Assembly: GCF_001517585.1 (NCBI RefSeq)
Contig: NZ_FBYC01000004.1
Location: 1,941,501-2,005,500, forward strand
Source: Roseibaca calidilacus
GTDB lineage: Bacteria > Pseudomonadota > Alphaproteobacteria > Rhodobacterales > Rhodobacteraceae
Direction: 5' to 3'
DNA: 64,000 bases
The notes beneath the pieces are model-generated. The model saw only the letters and a list, made by a program, of their open reading frames with translations, had not been told where the DNA came from and did not search any database. Of this stretch, positions 17,506 through 26,662 are shown piece after piece. Every line of letters starts with the position of its first letter. The stretch's first letter is position 1. A program made the translations under genes and the position numbers.

Positions 17506-18870
17506 TTAACCGGGATGTGACCGGACCGGTTTGCGCATTGTGACCAGTTCTTCAGCCATCGACGGATGCACAGCCAAAGTTGCATCAAATTGGGCCTTGG
17601 TCGCCCCCATAGACACCGCAACCCCGGCAAGCTGAATCATCTCTCCCGCGCCATCCGCGACGATGTGACACCCCAGCACACGATCCGTGTCGCGGCAAAC
17701 GACCAGCTTCATCATTGCGCGGTTGTCGCGTCCGGCAAACAAGCTGTGCATGGGCCGAAAGGCCGCGCAATACACGTCTATCGGGCCTAGCGCGCGGGCT
17801 TCTTCTTCGGTCAGGCCCACGGTTCCGAATTCGGGCTGCGTGAACACCGCCGTGGGGATCAGCCCATGGTCAAAATAGCGCGGCGTGCCACCAAAGACGG
17901 TATCGGCAAAGGCGTGACCTTCACGGATGGCGACCGGCGTCAGATTGGCGCGGTTGGTCACGTCACCCACGGCATAAATGGACGGGATGGCGGTCTGGCT
18001 GTAGCGGTCGACCGGGATCGCGCCGCCCGGCCCCAGTTCCAGCCCCAGCTTTTCCAGCCCCAGCCCATCCGTATTGGGTTTGCGCCCGGTGGCGAACATG
18101 ACCGCGTCATAGGCGCCATCATGCCCCGTGGTTGCCTTGACGAAGGTCTGCGCGCCCTCGGCGCGCATCTCGACCACATCGGTGCCCAGATGCAGGTCAA
18201 CACCATTGGCCACCATTTCGTCGGCGATATGGCCGCGCGCTTCGTCGTCGAAGCCGCGCAAAATTTGCGCGCCACGATAGAATTGCGTGGTTTTCACGCC
18301 CAGCCCGTTAAAGATGCAGGCAAATTCGCTGGCAATATAGCCGCCGCCCACGATCAACATCGACTTGGGCAGACGGTCCATCAAGAACACCTCGTTCGAG
18401 GTGAGCACACCCTGGCCCTGCCACTGCTCTGGCACAACCGGCGTGCCGCCAGTGGCGATCAGAATATGCCGCGCCGTGACCTTGCGGCCATCGGCCAGTG
18501 CCACCGTATGTGGGTCGTCCAGCGTGGCGCGGCAATCGAACACGGTCACGCCTGCGCCATCCAGCCCTTTGAGATACAGCCCTTCCAGCCGGGTCAATTC
18601 GGCATCCAGCTTGGCGCGGAACGCGCCCCAGTCGAAACCGCTGATCTGCGCATCCCACCCATAGGCCTGCGCATCGGCCACCGCACCGGGAAATTCCGAA
18701 GCGAAGACCATCAGCTTTTTCGGCACGCAACCGCGAATAACGCAGGTGCCGCCCATGCGATATTCTTCGGCCAGTGCGACCTTGGCACCGTGTTCGCTGG
18801 CCGCGATTCGCGCGGCGCGCACACCGCCAGAACCGCCGCCAATGACGAAAAGATCGTAGTCGAAGGACAT
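17506..18870 (-). CDS. gor: Glutathione-disulfide reductase
   Basis: This FAD flavoenzyme reduces GSSG with NADPH. The 454-residue protein begins MSFDYDLFVIGGGSGGVRAA (FAD-binding Rossmann), then has the redox disulfide in GGTCVIRGCVPKKLMV. The second nucleotide-binding site is SMLIVGGGYIASEFA, followed by FATGRKPNTDGLGLE, IYAVGDVTNRANLTPVA and the dimerisation-domain His in HPSMAEEL. The upstream in-frame extension was rejected because it overlaps rpiA. It follows rpiA by 10 bp; rpiA belongs to the pentose phosphate pathway, the main NADPH source, so cotranscription makes sense. Confidence 0.93.
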   Translation of the reverse strand: MSFDYDLFVIGGGSGGVRAARIAASEHGAKVALAEEYRMGGTCVIRGCVPKKLMVFASEFPGAVADAQAYGWDAQISGFDWGAFRAKLDAELTRLEGLYLKGLDGAGVTVFDCRATLDDPHTVALADGRKVTARHILIATGGTPVVPEQWQGQGVLTSNEVFLMDRLPKSMLIVGGGYIASEFACIFNGLGVKTTQFYRGAQILRGFDDEARGHIADEMVANGVDLHLGTDVVEMRAEGAQTFVKATTGHDGAYDAVMFATGRKPNTDGLGLEKLGLELGPGGAIPVDRYSQTAIPSIYAVGDVTNRANLTPVAIREGHAFADTVFGGTPRYFDHGLIPTAVFTQPEFGTVGLTEEEARALGPIDVYCAAFRPMHSLFAGRDNRAMMKLVVCRDTDRVLGCHIVADGAGEMIQLAGVAVSMGATKAQFDATLAVHPSMAEELVTMRKPVRSHPG

Positions 18871-18880
18871 GCAGCCCCCT

Positions 18881-19669
18881 TTATAGATCGTCGAAAATGT
18901 TGCTGTCCTGGGCCAGTTCCACCTGGCGGTGGCTGACTTGTGCAGCCCCGTCAGACAGGTCGCGCAATTCGACCGCGCCATCCGGGTGGCCGATGATGAC
19001 CTGATCTGCAATATCCACGAACAGCCCGTTTTCCACCACGCCGGGCACTTGGTTCAGCACCAAAGACAGTTGCCGCGCATTGCCGATGCGGCCAAGCGAC
19101 AGATCAAGGATATAGTTGCCTTCGTCCGTTGTGTAAGGCGCGTCGCCATTCATGCGCAGCGCGGTGCGGCGGTCCAGCACATCCATGCTGGCAAGGATTT
19201 CTTCTATCAGCGCCTTGGACGCCTGCCAGCCGAACGGGATCACCTCTACCGGCAAGGGGAAGGCCCCGAGCGCGCTGACCTCTTTCGCAGGGTCGGTGAT
19301 GACGATCATCTGGTCCGATGCGGTCGCCACGATTTTCTCATGCAGCAGCGCGCCGCCACCGCCCTTTATCAGCGTCAGTTCCGCGTCGAATTCGTCGGCC
19401 CCGTCAATCGTCAGGTCCAGCCAGCGCGCTTCGTCCAAGGTGACAACATTGATCCCAACTTCACGCGCCAGTTGCGCCGTGCGGGTCGATGTGGGCACGG
19501 CGATGATGCGCAAACCTTCATGTCTGACCCGCGCGCCAAGGCGGCGCACCAGAAAACTGGCCGTTGACCCGGTGCCAAGCCCCACGCGCATTCCATCCTT
19601 GACGAAATCTGCCGCACAAATGGCGGACGCGTATTTGGCGCGATCAATCGGGGTCATCTGGTCGGTCAT
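18881..19669 (-). CDS. rpiA: Ribose-5-phosphate isomerase A
   Basis: The enzyme interconverts ribose-5-phosphate and ribulose-5-phosphate. The 262-residue protein carries the RpiA motifs VGLGTGSTASFLVRRL, DLTIDGADEFD, LIKGGGGALLHEKIVA and GVVENGLFVDIADQVIIG. Compared with most RpiA, it has a slightly long C-terminal tail after LRDLSDG. It is the first gene of the rpiA-gor pair. Confidence 0.95.
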   Translation of the reverse strand: MTDQMTPIDRAKYASAICAADFVKDGMRVGLGTGSTASFLVRRLGARVRHEGLRIIAVPTSTRTAQLAREVGINVVTLDEARWLDLTIDGADEFDAELTLIKGGGGALLHEKIVATASDQMIVITDPAKEVSALGAFPLPVEVIPFGWQASKALIEEILASMDVLDRRTALRMNGDAPYTTDEGNYILDLSLGRIGNARQLSLVLNQVPGVVENGLFVDIADQVIIGHPDGAVELRDLSDGAAQVSHRQVELAQDSNIFDDL

Positions 19670-19729
19670 GGCGGGCCCTCGTTAAACTGTCTGTCGCGTT
19701 ATAGGCGCTTTGCTGCCAAGGTTTAAGGG

Positions 19730-20116
19730 CTAATTGCCGCCACGCTGCAAGCTGCGCAAATAGGCATCGAGCGCAACAATCTTTTCGGGCAATTCCCGCG
19801 ACAGACCATCTGCCAGCGGCACGCGGGTCAGCGGCCCGGTCAGCAAATAGCCAAATTGCGGCATCTCGACGCCCGCATAGGCCGCCTGCCCGCGCGCATA
19901 GCCGTCCAGCTTGTTCAGAACCAAGGTTTGCGGGTAGGTGCCGCCTGCGCGCAGGGCCAGTCCTGTCAGGTCTGGCACGGCATCTCCGCCGGTTGCATCG
20001 GTGCCATGGCATTGCACGCAATTTTGCGCGAACAAGCTGCGCCCAGCCTGCGGGCTGGTGGTGGGCGAGCAGGCCACAACGGCCAGCAGTGAGACAAGGG
20101 CGATCAGGCGCATCAT
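19730..20116 (-). CDS. Lipoprotein c-type cytochrome (class I, monohaem)
   Basis: From the ATG at 20116 the 128-residue protein has a lipoprotein signal peptide with lipobox VVAC (Cys16), a haem-attachment motif CVQCH at residues 33-37, and a probable axial Met85 in EMPQFG. It should be a membrane-tethered periplasmic electron carrier or a subunit of a small electron-transfer chain. The longer open frame extends far upstream into the divergent serine dehydratase region and was rejected. The nearby genes do not reveal a partner. Confidence 0.87.
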   Translation of the reverse strand: MMRLIALVSLLAVVACSPTTSPQAGRSLFAQNCVQCHGTDATGGDAVPDLTGLALRAGGTYPQTLVLNKLDGYARGQAAYAGVEMPQFGYLLTGPLTRVPLADGLSRELPEKIVALDAYLRSLQRGGN

Positions 20117-20246
20117 GCTCCGAACCTGCCTGATCGCGGCGTGGCTGCCAAGGGGTCTTGTTTCGCAGATGTCATGTCGTTTCCCGTGATTGAAAACACG
20201 CGACCAACCTGTAGCCTTGGGCAAGTCAATTTGCAAAAGGTGCGCC

Positions 20247-21617
20247 ATGTTTCTGTCGGTGTTCGACATGTTCAAGATCGGGATCGGCCCGTCGTCATCG
20301 CATACGATGGGACCGATGGTCGCGGCGGCGCGGTTTCTGGACCATTTGCGCGGCTTGCCATTCGCCGTGTCGGGGCTGAAAGCGTCGCTGCATGGGTCGC
20401 TGGCCTTTACCGGGGTCGGCCATGCGACCGACCGCGCGGTCATTCTTGGACTGGCAGGGTTCATTCCGTCCGCCTATGACGCGACCCGCGCAAAGACCGA
20501 ACTGGCCCACATAAAAGCCGAGCATACGGTCGAGGTGGACGGGCTTGGCACGCTGCGTTTTGACCCGGCGACTGACCTGATGTTCGACTATGGCCCGCCC
20601 CTGCCCGGCCATGCCAACGGCTTGCGTCTGATGGCAACCGATGCGCAAGGCGATATCATCGCTCAGGAAACCTATTATTCCATCGGCGGCGGCTTTGTCG
20701 TGACCGAAGCGGAACTGGGCGCAAAACCGCCCGCCCCTGCCGCAGCGTTCCCCCACCCCTTTGCCACGGCGGCAGAGATGCTGGAGATGGCGCGCGCCTC
20801 TGGCAAGAGCATTGCGCAGATGAAACGCGCCAATGAACTGGCCATGATGGGACCGACCACGCTGGATGACGGACTACGCCGCATCTGGGCGGTGATGCGC
20901 GCCTGCATAGACCGGGGGCTGGAAACCGATGGCACCTTGCCCGGCGGGCTGAATGTGAAACGCCGCGCAAAAGCGATCCGAGAGGCGCTGGAACGCGAGC
21001 GCGGCCTGAACCTGACCGCGCCGCATGTCATCAACGACTGGATCAGCACCTATGCCATGGCAGTGAACGAGGAAAACGCCGCTGGTGGGCAGGTCGTGAC
21101 GGCGCCCACCAATGGCGCGGCGGGGGTGGTGCCCGCAACCATCCGGTATTGGCTGGACCATGTGCCGGGCGCGTCCGAAGCGCGGGTGGGGGAATTCCTG
21201 CTGACGGCTGCGGCCATTGGCGGGCTGGTCAAGCACAACGCCTCTATCTCCGGCGCTGAATGCGGCTGTCAGGCAGAGGTCGGCGCGGCCTCTGCCATGG
21301 CCGCCGCCGGGTTGGCCGCGGTGCTGGGCGGCACGCCAGAGCAGGTCGAAAACGCCGCCGAAATCGCGCTGGAACACCATCTGGGCATGACCTGCGACCC
21401 GGTTAAGGGGTTGGTGCAGGTGCCCTGCATCGAACGCAACGGGCTGGGGGCGATCAAGGCGGTGTCCGCCGCGTCGCTGGCGCTGCGCGGCGATGGCACG
21501 CATTTCATGCCGTTGGATAACTGCATCGAAGCCATGCGCCAGACCGGGGCCGATATGTCGGAAAAATACAAGGAGACGGCTTTGGGCGGCTTGGCCGTGA
21601 ACATCCCAAACTGCTGA
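20247..21617 (+). CDS. L-serine ammonia-lyase (iron-sulfur L-serine dehydratase)
   Basis: It converts L-serine to pyruvate and ammonia using a [4Fe-4S] cluster. The 456-residue single-chain form begins [20 protein letters not shown]. The N-terminal (beta) part is followed by the alpha part with [18 protein letters not shown], the cluster-region Cys residues in [31 protein letters not shown], and the C-terminal [14 protein letters not shown], whose final Cys is typical of the family. AAAGG precedes the chosen ATG. It stands alone on the + strand with 130 bp to the divergent cytochrome gene. Confidence 0.95.
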   Translation: MFLSVFDMFKIGIGPSSSHTMGPMVAAARFLDHLRGLPFAVSGLKASLHGSLAFTGVGHATDRAVILGLAGFIPSAYDATRAKTELAHIKAEHTVEVDGLGTLRFDPATDLMFDYGPPLPGHANGLRLMATDAQGDIIAQETYYSIGGGFVVTEAELGAKPPAPAAAFPHPFATAAEMLEMARASGKSIAQMKRANELAMMGPTTLDDGLRRIWAVMRACIDRGLETDGTLPGGLNVKRRAKAIREALERERGLNLTAPHVINDWISTYAMAVNEENAAGGQVVTAPTNGAAGVVPATIRYWLDHVPGASEARVGEFLLTAAAIGGLVKHNASISGAECGCQAEVGAASAMAAAGLAAVLGGTPEQVENAAEIALEHHLGMTCDPVKGLVQVPCIERNGLGAIKAVSAASLALRGDGTHFMPLDNCIEAMRQTGADMSEKYKETALGGLAVNIPNC

Positions 21618-21745
21618 GGTGTCGCGCTTTTCCCAAAGGTCTCGCATATGACCATTCTTGCGCCATGCGTATTTTTGGCAAGATGAAATGGCTTTGCGCC
21701 GCGCGCCATAGCCCATAATGTGGGGTCGGGAACGAAAGGGCGCGT

Positions 21746-22717
21746 ATGGCAACGATCCAAAATATCCTGATCGTGGCGCAGGACGGGCGGCTGCAATATG
21801 AGGCGCTGCTCTTTGCCGCCAGCCTGCGGCATTTCCCGGAAAACCGCGCGCTGCGGCTGGTCGTGGCCGAACCGCAACCGGGGCCGCTTTGGGCAGATGA
21901 CCCGCGCATCAGCCGCCCTGCTATTCGGCGCGAATTGCGCGCCTTGGGCGCAGATATCGTGCCGCTGCACAGCAAAGCATTCGGCGCGCGCTATCCGCAA
22001 GGCAACAAGCTGGAAGCACTGGCGCTGCTGCCCAAGGGCGAACCTTTTGCCTTTTTCGACACCGACACGCTGATTACCGGGCCGATTTCAGATGTGGTGG
22101 CTGGGCCGCCCACGGCCTCGCAACTGGTCGAACCGACTTGGCCGCGCGAACCGCTTTATGGCCCATCGCTGGCCGACATCTGGGGCGCGCTTTACGACCG
22201 TTTCGGGCTGGACATGGCCCCCACGCTGGACACACGCTTTGGTGCAGATGACTGGCGGCGCTACATGTATTTCAACGCGGGCTGGTTTACCGGAACCTGC
22301 CCGCGTTGCATGGGCGCGCGCCTGCTGGACTATGCCGCCCAGATTGAACGCGATCCGCCACCGGACCTGGCCACGCAAACCCTGTTCCCGTGGCTGGACC
22401 AGATCGCGCTGCCCTTGGCGATTGCAGCAGAGGGTGGCGGGCGGCGCGACACCGGGCTGGACGGCCCGAAATCGCTGCATTACCGCGCCTTGCCAGAGGT
22501 TTACGCCTATGGGTCCGACCACGCGGTCGGGGTGCTGGAAACGGTCACGCGCGCGCCGCATCTGTGGGACATATTCAACCAGCATGTCGCGTTCCGGCGC
22601 ATGATCTTCAAGGAAAACGGCCCGGTTTTGCGCCAGATCATGGTAGGGCGCCCCAAACCCCTGACATATTGGGCGCGCAGAAAAGCGATCATGGATGCGG
22701 GGCATTGGGTGCGATGA
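21746..22717 (+). CDS. Uncharacterised protein resembling a nucleotide-sugar glycosyltransferase (GT-A-like)
   Basis: The 323-residue soluble protein opens with a Rossmann-like strand (IQNILIVAQDGRLQYEALLFAASL) and has a DXD-like FAFFDTDTLITGP near residue 105, the usual metal/nucleotide-sugar site of GT-A enzymes. YMYFNAGWFTGTCPR near 175 resembles the Asn-Ala-Gly motif of GT8-type folds. No acceptor specificity can be read. The stop overlaps the cutA start by ATGA, although no functional link is evident. The glycosyltransferase call rests on motifs only. Confidence 0.6.
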   Translation: MATIQNILIVAQDGRLQYEALLFAASLRHFPENRALRLVVAEPQPGPLWADDPRISRPAIRRELRALGADIVPLHSKAFGARYPQGNKLEALALLPKGEPFAFFDTDTLITGPISDVVAGPPTASQLVEPTWPREPLYGPSLADIWGALYDRFGLDMAPTLDTRFGADDWRRYMYFNAGWFTGTCPRCMGARLLDYAAQIERDPPPDLATQTLFPWLDQIALPLAIAAEGGGRRDTGLDGPKSLHYRALPEVYAYGSDHAVGVLETVTRAPHLWDIFNQHVAFRRMIFKENGPVLRQIMVGRPKPLTYWARRKAIMDAGHWVR

Positions 22718-23043
22718 CAGGGTTGATTGAAGTCGAAGTAACCTGCCCGGACGAGGAGAGCGCGCGCCAGATTGCCCGCGCGGCGCTGGACGCGCGGCTG
22801 GTGGCCTGCGCCAATATTCTGCCGGGTGTGGAAAGCCTGTTCCATTGGCAAGGGCAGATCGATTCCGAAACCGAAGTTCTATTGCGCATGAAAGCGCCCG
22901 ATGCCCGGTTCGACAGGCTGTGCACTGTGATTGCCGCGCATCACCCTTACGAGTTACCCGCCATCACGGCCTTGCCCCTTGCCGCCATCGGCCCCGGTGT
23001 GGCCGACTGGGTGGCGACAGAATGTCAGGACGCGAACACCTGA
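22714..23043 (+). CDS. cutA: Divalent-cation tolerance protein CutA
   Basis: The 109-residue trimeric CutA1-family protein begins MTGLIEVEVTCPDEESARQI and has the canonical LVACANILPGVESLFHWQGQIDSETEVLLRMK and HPYELPAITALP. It is linked to copper tolerance in E. coli, but its molecular role is unsettled. The ATG overlaps the preceding stop by 4 bp, and its last 19 bp overlap the end of the convergent VOC gene. Confidence 0.94.
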   Translation: MTGLIEVEVTCPDEESARQIARAALDARLVACANILPGVESLFHWQGQIDSETEVLLRMKAPDARFDRLCTVIAAHHPYELPAITALPLAAIGPGVADWVATECQDANT

Positions 23044-23438
23044 TCGGCGCTGGCATAGCCCTTCACCTCTATCGGGTTGCCAGATGGGTCGCGGAAGAAC
23101 ATGGTCCATTGCTCGCCCGGTTGCCCGGCAAAACGCAGGGTCGGCGGGATGACGAATTCGACACCGGCGGCGCCAAGCCTGTCCGCCAGCGCGCGGAAGC
23201 GCTCGACATCCAGCACCAGCCCGAAATGCGGCATCGGCACCATGTGATCGCCCACCTTGCCCGTGGGGGCATTGGCAAAGGGCGTGCCCAGATGCAGGCT
23301 GATCTGGTGGCCGAAGAAATCGAAATCGACCCATGTGTCGGTGCTGCGCCCCTCGGTACAGCCCAAGACACCACCGTAAAAGGCGCGGGCTTGGTCCAGA
23401 TCGGTCACATGATAGGCGAAATGAAAGGGCATCAGCAT
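23025..23438 (-). CDS. VOC-family (glyoxalase/dioxygenase-fold) protein
   Basis: The 137-residue protein begins MLMPFHFAYHVTDLDQARAFYGGVLGC. It has paired beta-alpha-beta-beta-beta modules with probable metal ligands in FHFAYHV, GHQISLHLG, MPHFGLVLD and the Glu of GNPIEVKGY. A GGAGG site 7 bp before this ATG decides the start over an ATG 24 bp upstream. The fold is that of extradiol dioxygenase-like small VOC proteins; the substrate is unknown. Its 3' end overlaps that of cutA. Confidence 0.85.
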   Translation of the reverse strand: MLMPFHFAYHVTDLDQARAFYGGVLGCTEGRSTDTWVDFDFFGHQISLHLGTPFANAPTGKVGDHMVPMPHFGLVLDVERFRALADRLGAAGVEFVIPPTLRFAGQPGEQWTMFFRDPSGNPIEVKGYASADQVFAS

Positions 23439-23568
23439 GGGTTTTCCTCCGGTTTGGGCCAAGTGGTAGCGGGGCGCGGCAAAACAGGCAAGCGCCCCTC
23501 TGGACGCCCCGCGCCCGCAACCCTATAAGGCCCGCATGTTCACGATAGCGATCATCCAGCGAATTAGC

Positions 23569-23603
23569 GTCCCGGCACTCTGACGCGCCCGGAGTGCCGG
23601 GAC
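23569..23603 (+). promoter_or_regulatory. Perfect 12-bp hairpin in the ileS leader
   Basis: GTCCCGGCACTC and GAGTGCCGGGAC pair perfectly around an 11-base loop, ending 45 bp before the chosen ileS ATG. It lies between divergent genes and has no U-tract, so it is a leader structure or operator rather than a terminator. Confidence 0.55.
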
Positions 23604-23648
23604 AGCATGGCGCTTGCCCCTCTCCCAATTTGCGAAAGATCGCTCCAG

Positions 23649-26600
23649 ATGACCGACTACAAAGACACCCTATTCCTGCCCGAAACCGACTTCCCCATGC
23701 GTGCGGGCCTGCCCCAGCGCGAACCCGACTGGCTGGCCCGGTGGGAACGCCTTGGCATCTATGACCGCCTGCGCGCGACTGCTGAAGGCCGCAAGCCATT
23801 CATCCTGCATGACGGCCCGCCCTATGCCAACGGCCACCTGCATATCGGCCACGCGCTGAACAAGGTGCTGAAAGATTTCATCACCCGCAGCCAGCAAATG
23901 CTGGGCCGCGATGCGCGCTATGTGCCGGGCTGGGATTGCCACGGCCTGCCGATTGAATGGAAGATCGAAGAGAAATACCGCGCCGAAGGCTTGGACAAGG
24001 ACGCGGTCGATGTGGTCGATTTCCGTCAGGAGTGCCGCCGCTTTGCCGCAGGCTGGATCGACGTGCAGCGCGAGGAATTCAAGCGCCTGGGCATCACCGG
24101 CAAATGGGATGCCCCCTACCTGACAATGGATTACCACGCCGAAGCCGTGATTGCGGATGAGTTCATGAAGCTGGTGATGAACGGGTCACTCTATCAGGGG
24201 TCCAAGCCCGTGATGTGGTCGCCGGTGGAGAAAACCGCGCTGGCAGAGGCCGAGGTCGAGTATCACGAGCATACCTCGCATACGATCTGGGTGAAGTTTC
24301 CGGTTGTTTTGCCTTCGAACGGTCAAGGAGCCATGTTTTTTCCTGACCTATTTGGCGGAGATGTAAATCGTGCAAAGGCTGCATCTTCTGAGCTTTTGAC
24401 TGCGTCGGTCGTCATCTGGACCACAACCCCTTGGACCATCCCGCAAAACCGCGCGGTGTGTTTCGGCCCCGGCATCGTCTACGGTCTCTATGAAGTGACC
24501 GAAGTTCCCGAAGACGCAAAACTGGAAGCAGGCGAAAAGGTCATCTTGGCCGACGCGCTTGCCGAAAGTGCCTTTGCCCAAGCCAAAGTCACGGCGCAAC
24601 GCCTGCGCGATGTGTCGGCGGATGAACTCGCCGCGCTAACCCTCGCCCATCCCTTCCGCAACGTCGAAGGCGCTGATGGCGAATGGGATTTCGACGTGCC
24701 CATGCTGCCCGGCGACCATGTCACCGATGACGCAGGCACAGGCTTTGTGCACACTGCCCCCAGCCACGGCGATGACGACTATCAGGTCGGCCTGAAGCAT
24801 GGCCTGCCCATGACCTATAACGTGCTGGAAGACGGTAGCTACCGCGCCGATCTGCCGCTGTTCGGGGGCGAGGTGATCGTCAAGCCCGACGGCAAGGAAG
24901 GCGGCGCGAACGTGGCCGTCATCAAGCAACTGGCCTATGCAGGCGCGCTGTTCGCCAAGGGCAAGCTGCGTCACAGCTACCCGCATAGCTGGCGGTCAAA
25001 AGCGCCGCTGATCTACCGCAACACCGCGCAATGGTTCGCCGCCATCGACAAACCGCTGGATGACGGAATGAACCAGCATGGCGACACGATCCGCCAGCGC
25101 GCGCTCGAATCGATTGACCGGCTGGTGAAATGGACGCCCCAGACCGGGCGCAACCGGCTGTATTCGATGATCGAAAACCGCCCCGATTGGGTGCTGTCGC
25201 GCCAGCGCGCCTGGGGCGTGCCGCTGACCTGTTTCGTGAAAAAGGGCGCGAAACCGACCGACCCGGACTTCCTCCTGCGCGACGAACAGGTCAACGCCCG
25301 CATCAAGGCCGCGTTCGAGGAAGAGGGCGCGGATGTCTGGTATGTGCAAGGTTTCAAGGAACGTGTCCTTGGAAACCTGCACGATCCCGAAGCTTATGAG
25401 CAGGTTTTTGACATTCTGGACGTGTGGTTCGATTCCGGGTCAACTCACGCGTTTGTCCTACGCGACCGCGAAGATGGCAGCCCCGACGGCATTGCCGACC
25501 TATACTTGGAAGGGACCGACCAGCATCGCGGTTGGTTCCATTCCTCCATGCTGCAAGCCTGCGCCACCAAGGGCCGCGCGCCCTATCGCGGTGTGCTGAC
25601 CCATGGCTTTACGCTGGACGAGAAGGGCATGAAAATGTCCAAATCGCTTGGCAACACCGTCGCCCCGCAAGAGGTGATCGACCAATACGGTGCCGATATT
25701 CTGCGTCTATGGGTCGCGCAATCGGACTACACGGCGGATTTGCGCATCGGCAAGGAAATTCTGAAAGGGGTGGCCGACAGCTATCGGCGCTTGCGCAACA
25801 CCTTGCGCTTCATGCTGGGCAACTTGGCGGGCTGGTCCGAGGACGAGCGCGTCGCGCCGGCTGATATGCCGGAACTGGAACGGCTGATGCTGCACCGCAT
25901 GGCAGAGTTGGACACGGTGGTGCGCAAGGGTTACGACGCCTATGATTTCCAAGGCGTGTTCCAAGCCTTGTTCAATTTTGCAACAACGGACCTGTCGGCA
26001 TTCTATTTCGACATCCGCAAAGATGCACTTTACTGCGATGCGCCCGGCAGCCTGCGCCGCCGCGCCGCGCGCACGGTGCTGGACCTGCTGTTCCATCGGC
26101 TGGTGACGTGGCTTGCCCCGATCCTACCCTTCACCATGGAAGATGTCTGGCTGTCGCGCTTCCCGTCAGAGGATGACAGCGTGCATTTGCACGACATTCC
26201 GGCCACGCCTGCCGAGTGGCTGGACACGGGCCTTGCCGAGCGCGCGAAAACCGTGCGGATGGTCCGCCGCGTTGTCACCGGCGCGCTGGAAGAAGAGCGC
26301 CGCGCAAAGACCATTGGCGCAAGTCTGGAAGCCGCGCCCATCGTGCACCTGACCGAAGCGCAGGCGCAGATCGTGACCAATCCCGAAACCTTCGCGGATT
26401 TGTGCATCACATCGGCCATTCGCCTGACAACCGACCCCGCCCCCGAAGGCGCTTTCACGCTGGATGATGCACCGGGCGTGGCGGTGGTCTTTGCCCGCGC
26501 CGAAGGCGAGAAATGCGAACGCTGCTGGAAGATCAGCCCGCAAGTGGGCCAACACGCCCATCCGCACACATGTGCAAGATGCAGCGCAGCCTTGGGGTGA
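23649..26600 (+). CDS. ileS: Isoleucine-tRNA ligase
   Basis: This class I synthetase charges tRNA-Ile and edits Val-tRNA-Ile. From MTDYKDTLFLPETDFPMRAG it has 983 residues. HIGH-type motif HLHIGH is near residue 65, the editing (CP1) domain has VVIWTTTPWTIPQNR and DAGTGFVHTAPSHGDDDY, KMSKS is near residue 660, and a C-terminal zinc finger has C-x2-C...C-x2-C (CERCW, CARCS). An ATG 42 bp upstream abuts the leader hairpin and was not used. Bases about 24300-24405 code for an unusual, AT-richer insert in the editing domain (PSNGQGAMFFPDLFGGDVNR and on). Confidence 0.95.
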   Translation: MTDYKDTLFLPETDFPMRAGLPQREPDWLARWERLGIYDRLRATAEGRKPFILHDGPPYANGHLHIGHALNKVLKDFITRSQQMLGRDARYVPGWDCHGLPIEWKIEEKYRAEGLDKDAVDVVDFRQECRRFAAGWIDVQREEFKRLGITGKWDAPYLTMDYHAEAVIADEFMKLVMNGSLYQGSKPVMWSPVEKTALAEAEVEYHEHTSHTIWVKFPVVLPSNGQGAMFFPDLFGGDVNRAKAASSELLTASVVIWTTTPWTIPQNRAVCFGPGIVYGLYEVTEVPEDAKLEAGEKVILADALAESAFAQAKVTAQRLRDVSADELAALTLAHPFRNVEGADGEWDFDVPMLPGDHVTDDAGTGFVHTAPSHGDDDYQVGLKHGLPMTYNVLEDGSYRADLPLFGGEVIVKPDGKEGGANVAVIKQLAYAGALFAKGKLRHSYPHSWRSKAPLIYRNTAQWFAAIDKPLDDGMNQHGDTIRQRALESIDRLVKWTPQTGRNRLYSMIENRPDWVLSRQRAWGVPLTCFVKKGAKPTDPDFLLRDEQVNARIKAAFEEEGADVWYVQGFKERVLGNLHDPEAYEQVFDILDVWFDSGSTHAFVLRDREDGSPDGIADLYLEGTDQHRGWFHSSMLQACATKGRAPYRGVLTHGFTLDEKGMKMSKSLGNTVAPQEVIDQYGADILRLWVAQSDYTADLRIGKEILKGVADSYRRLRNTLRFMLGNLAGWSEDERVAPADMPELERLMLHRMAELDTVVRKGYDAYDFQGVFQALFNFATTDLSAFYFDIRKDALYCDAPGSLRRRAARTVLDLLFHRLVTWLAPILPFTMEDVWLSRFPSEDDSVHLHDIPATPAEWLDTGLAERAKTVRMVRRVVTGALEEERRAKTIGASLEAAPIVHLTEAQAQIVTNPETFADLCITSAIRLTTDPAPEGAFTLDDAPGVAVVFARAEGEKCERCWKISPQVGQHAHPHTCARCSAALG

Positions 26601-26606
26601 CATTCC

Positions 26607-26650
26607 TTGCCCGATGACATATTCGAACTAATGATTATGTTATCGGGCAA
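26607..26650 (+). promoter_or_regulatory. 15-bp inverted repeat upstream of the DUF2798 gene
   Basis: Left arm 26607-26621 (TTGCCCGATGACATA) and right arm 26636-26650 (TATGTTATCGGGCAA) match at 14 of 15 positions around a 14-base AT-rich spacer. It sits 6 bp after the ileS stop, and its right arm ends just before the AGAGG ribosome-binding site of the next gene. It could terminate ileS, sequester the ribosome-binding site, or be an operator. Confidence 0.6.
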
Positions 26651-26662
26651 AAGAGGATGGCC

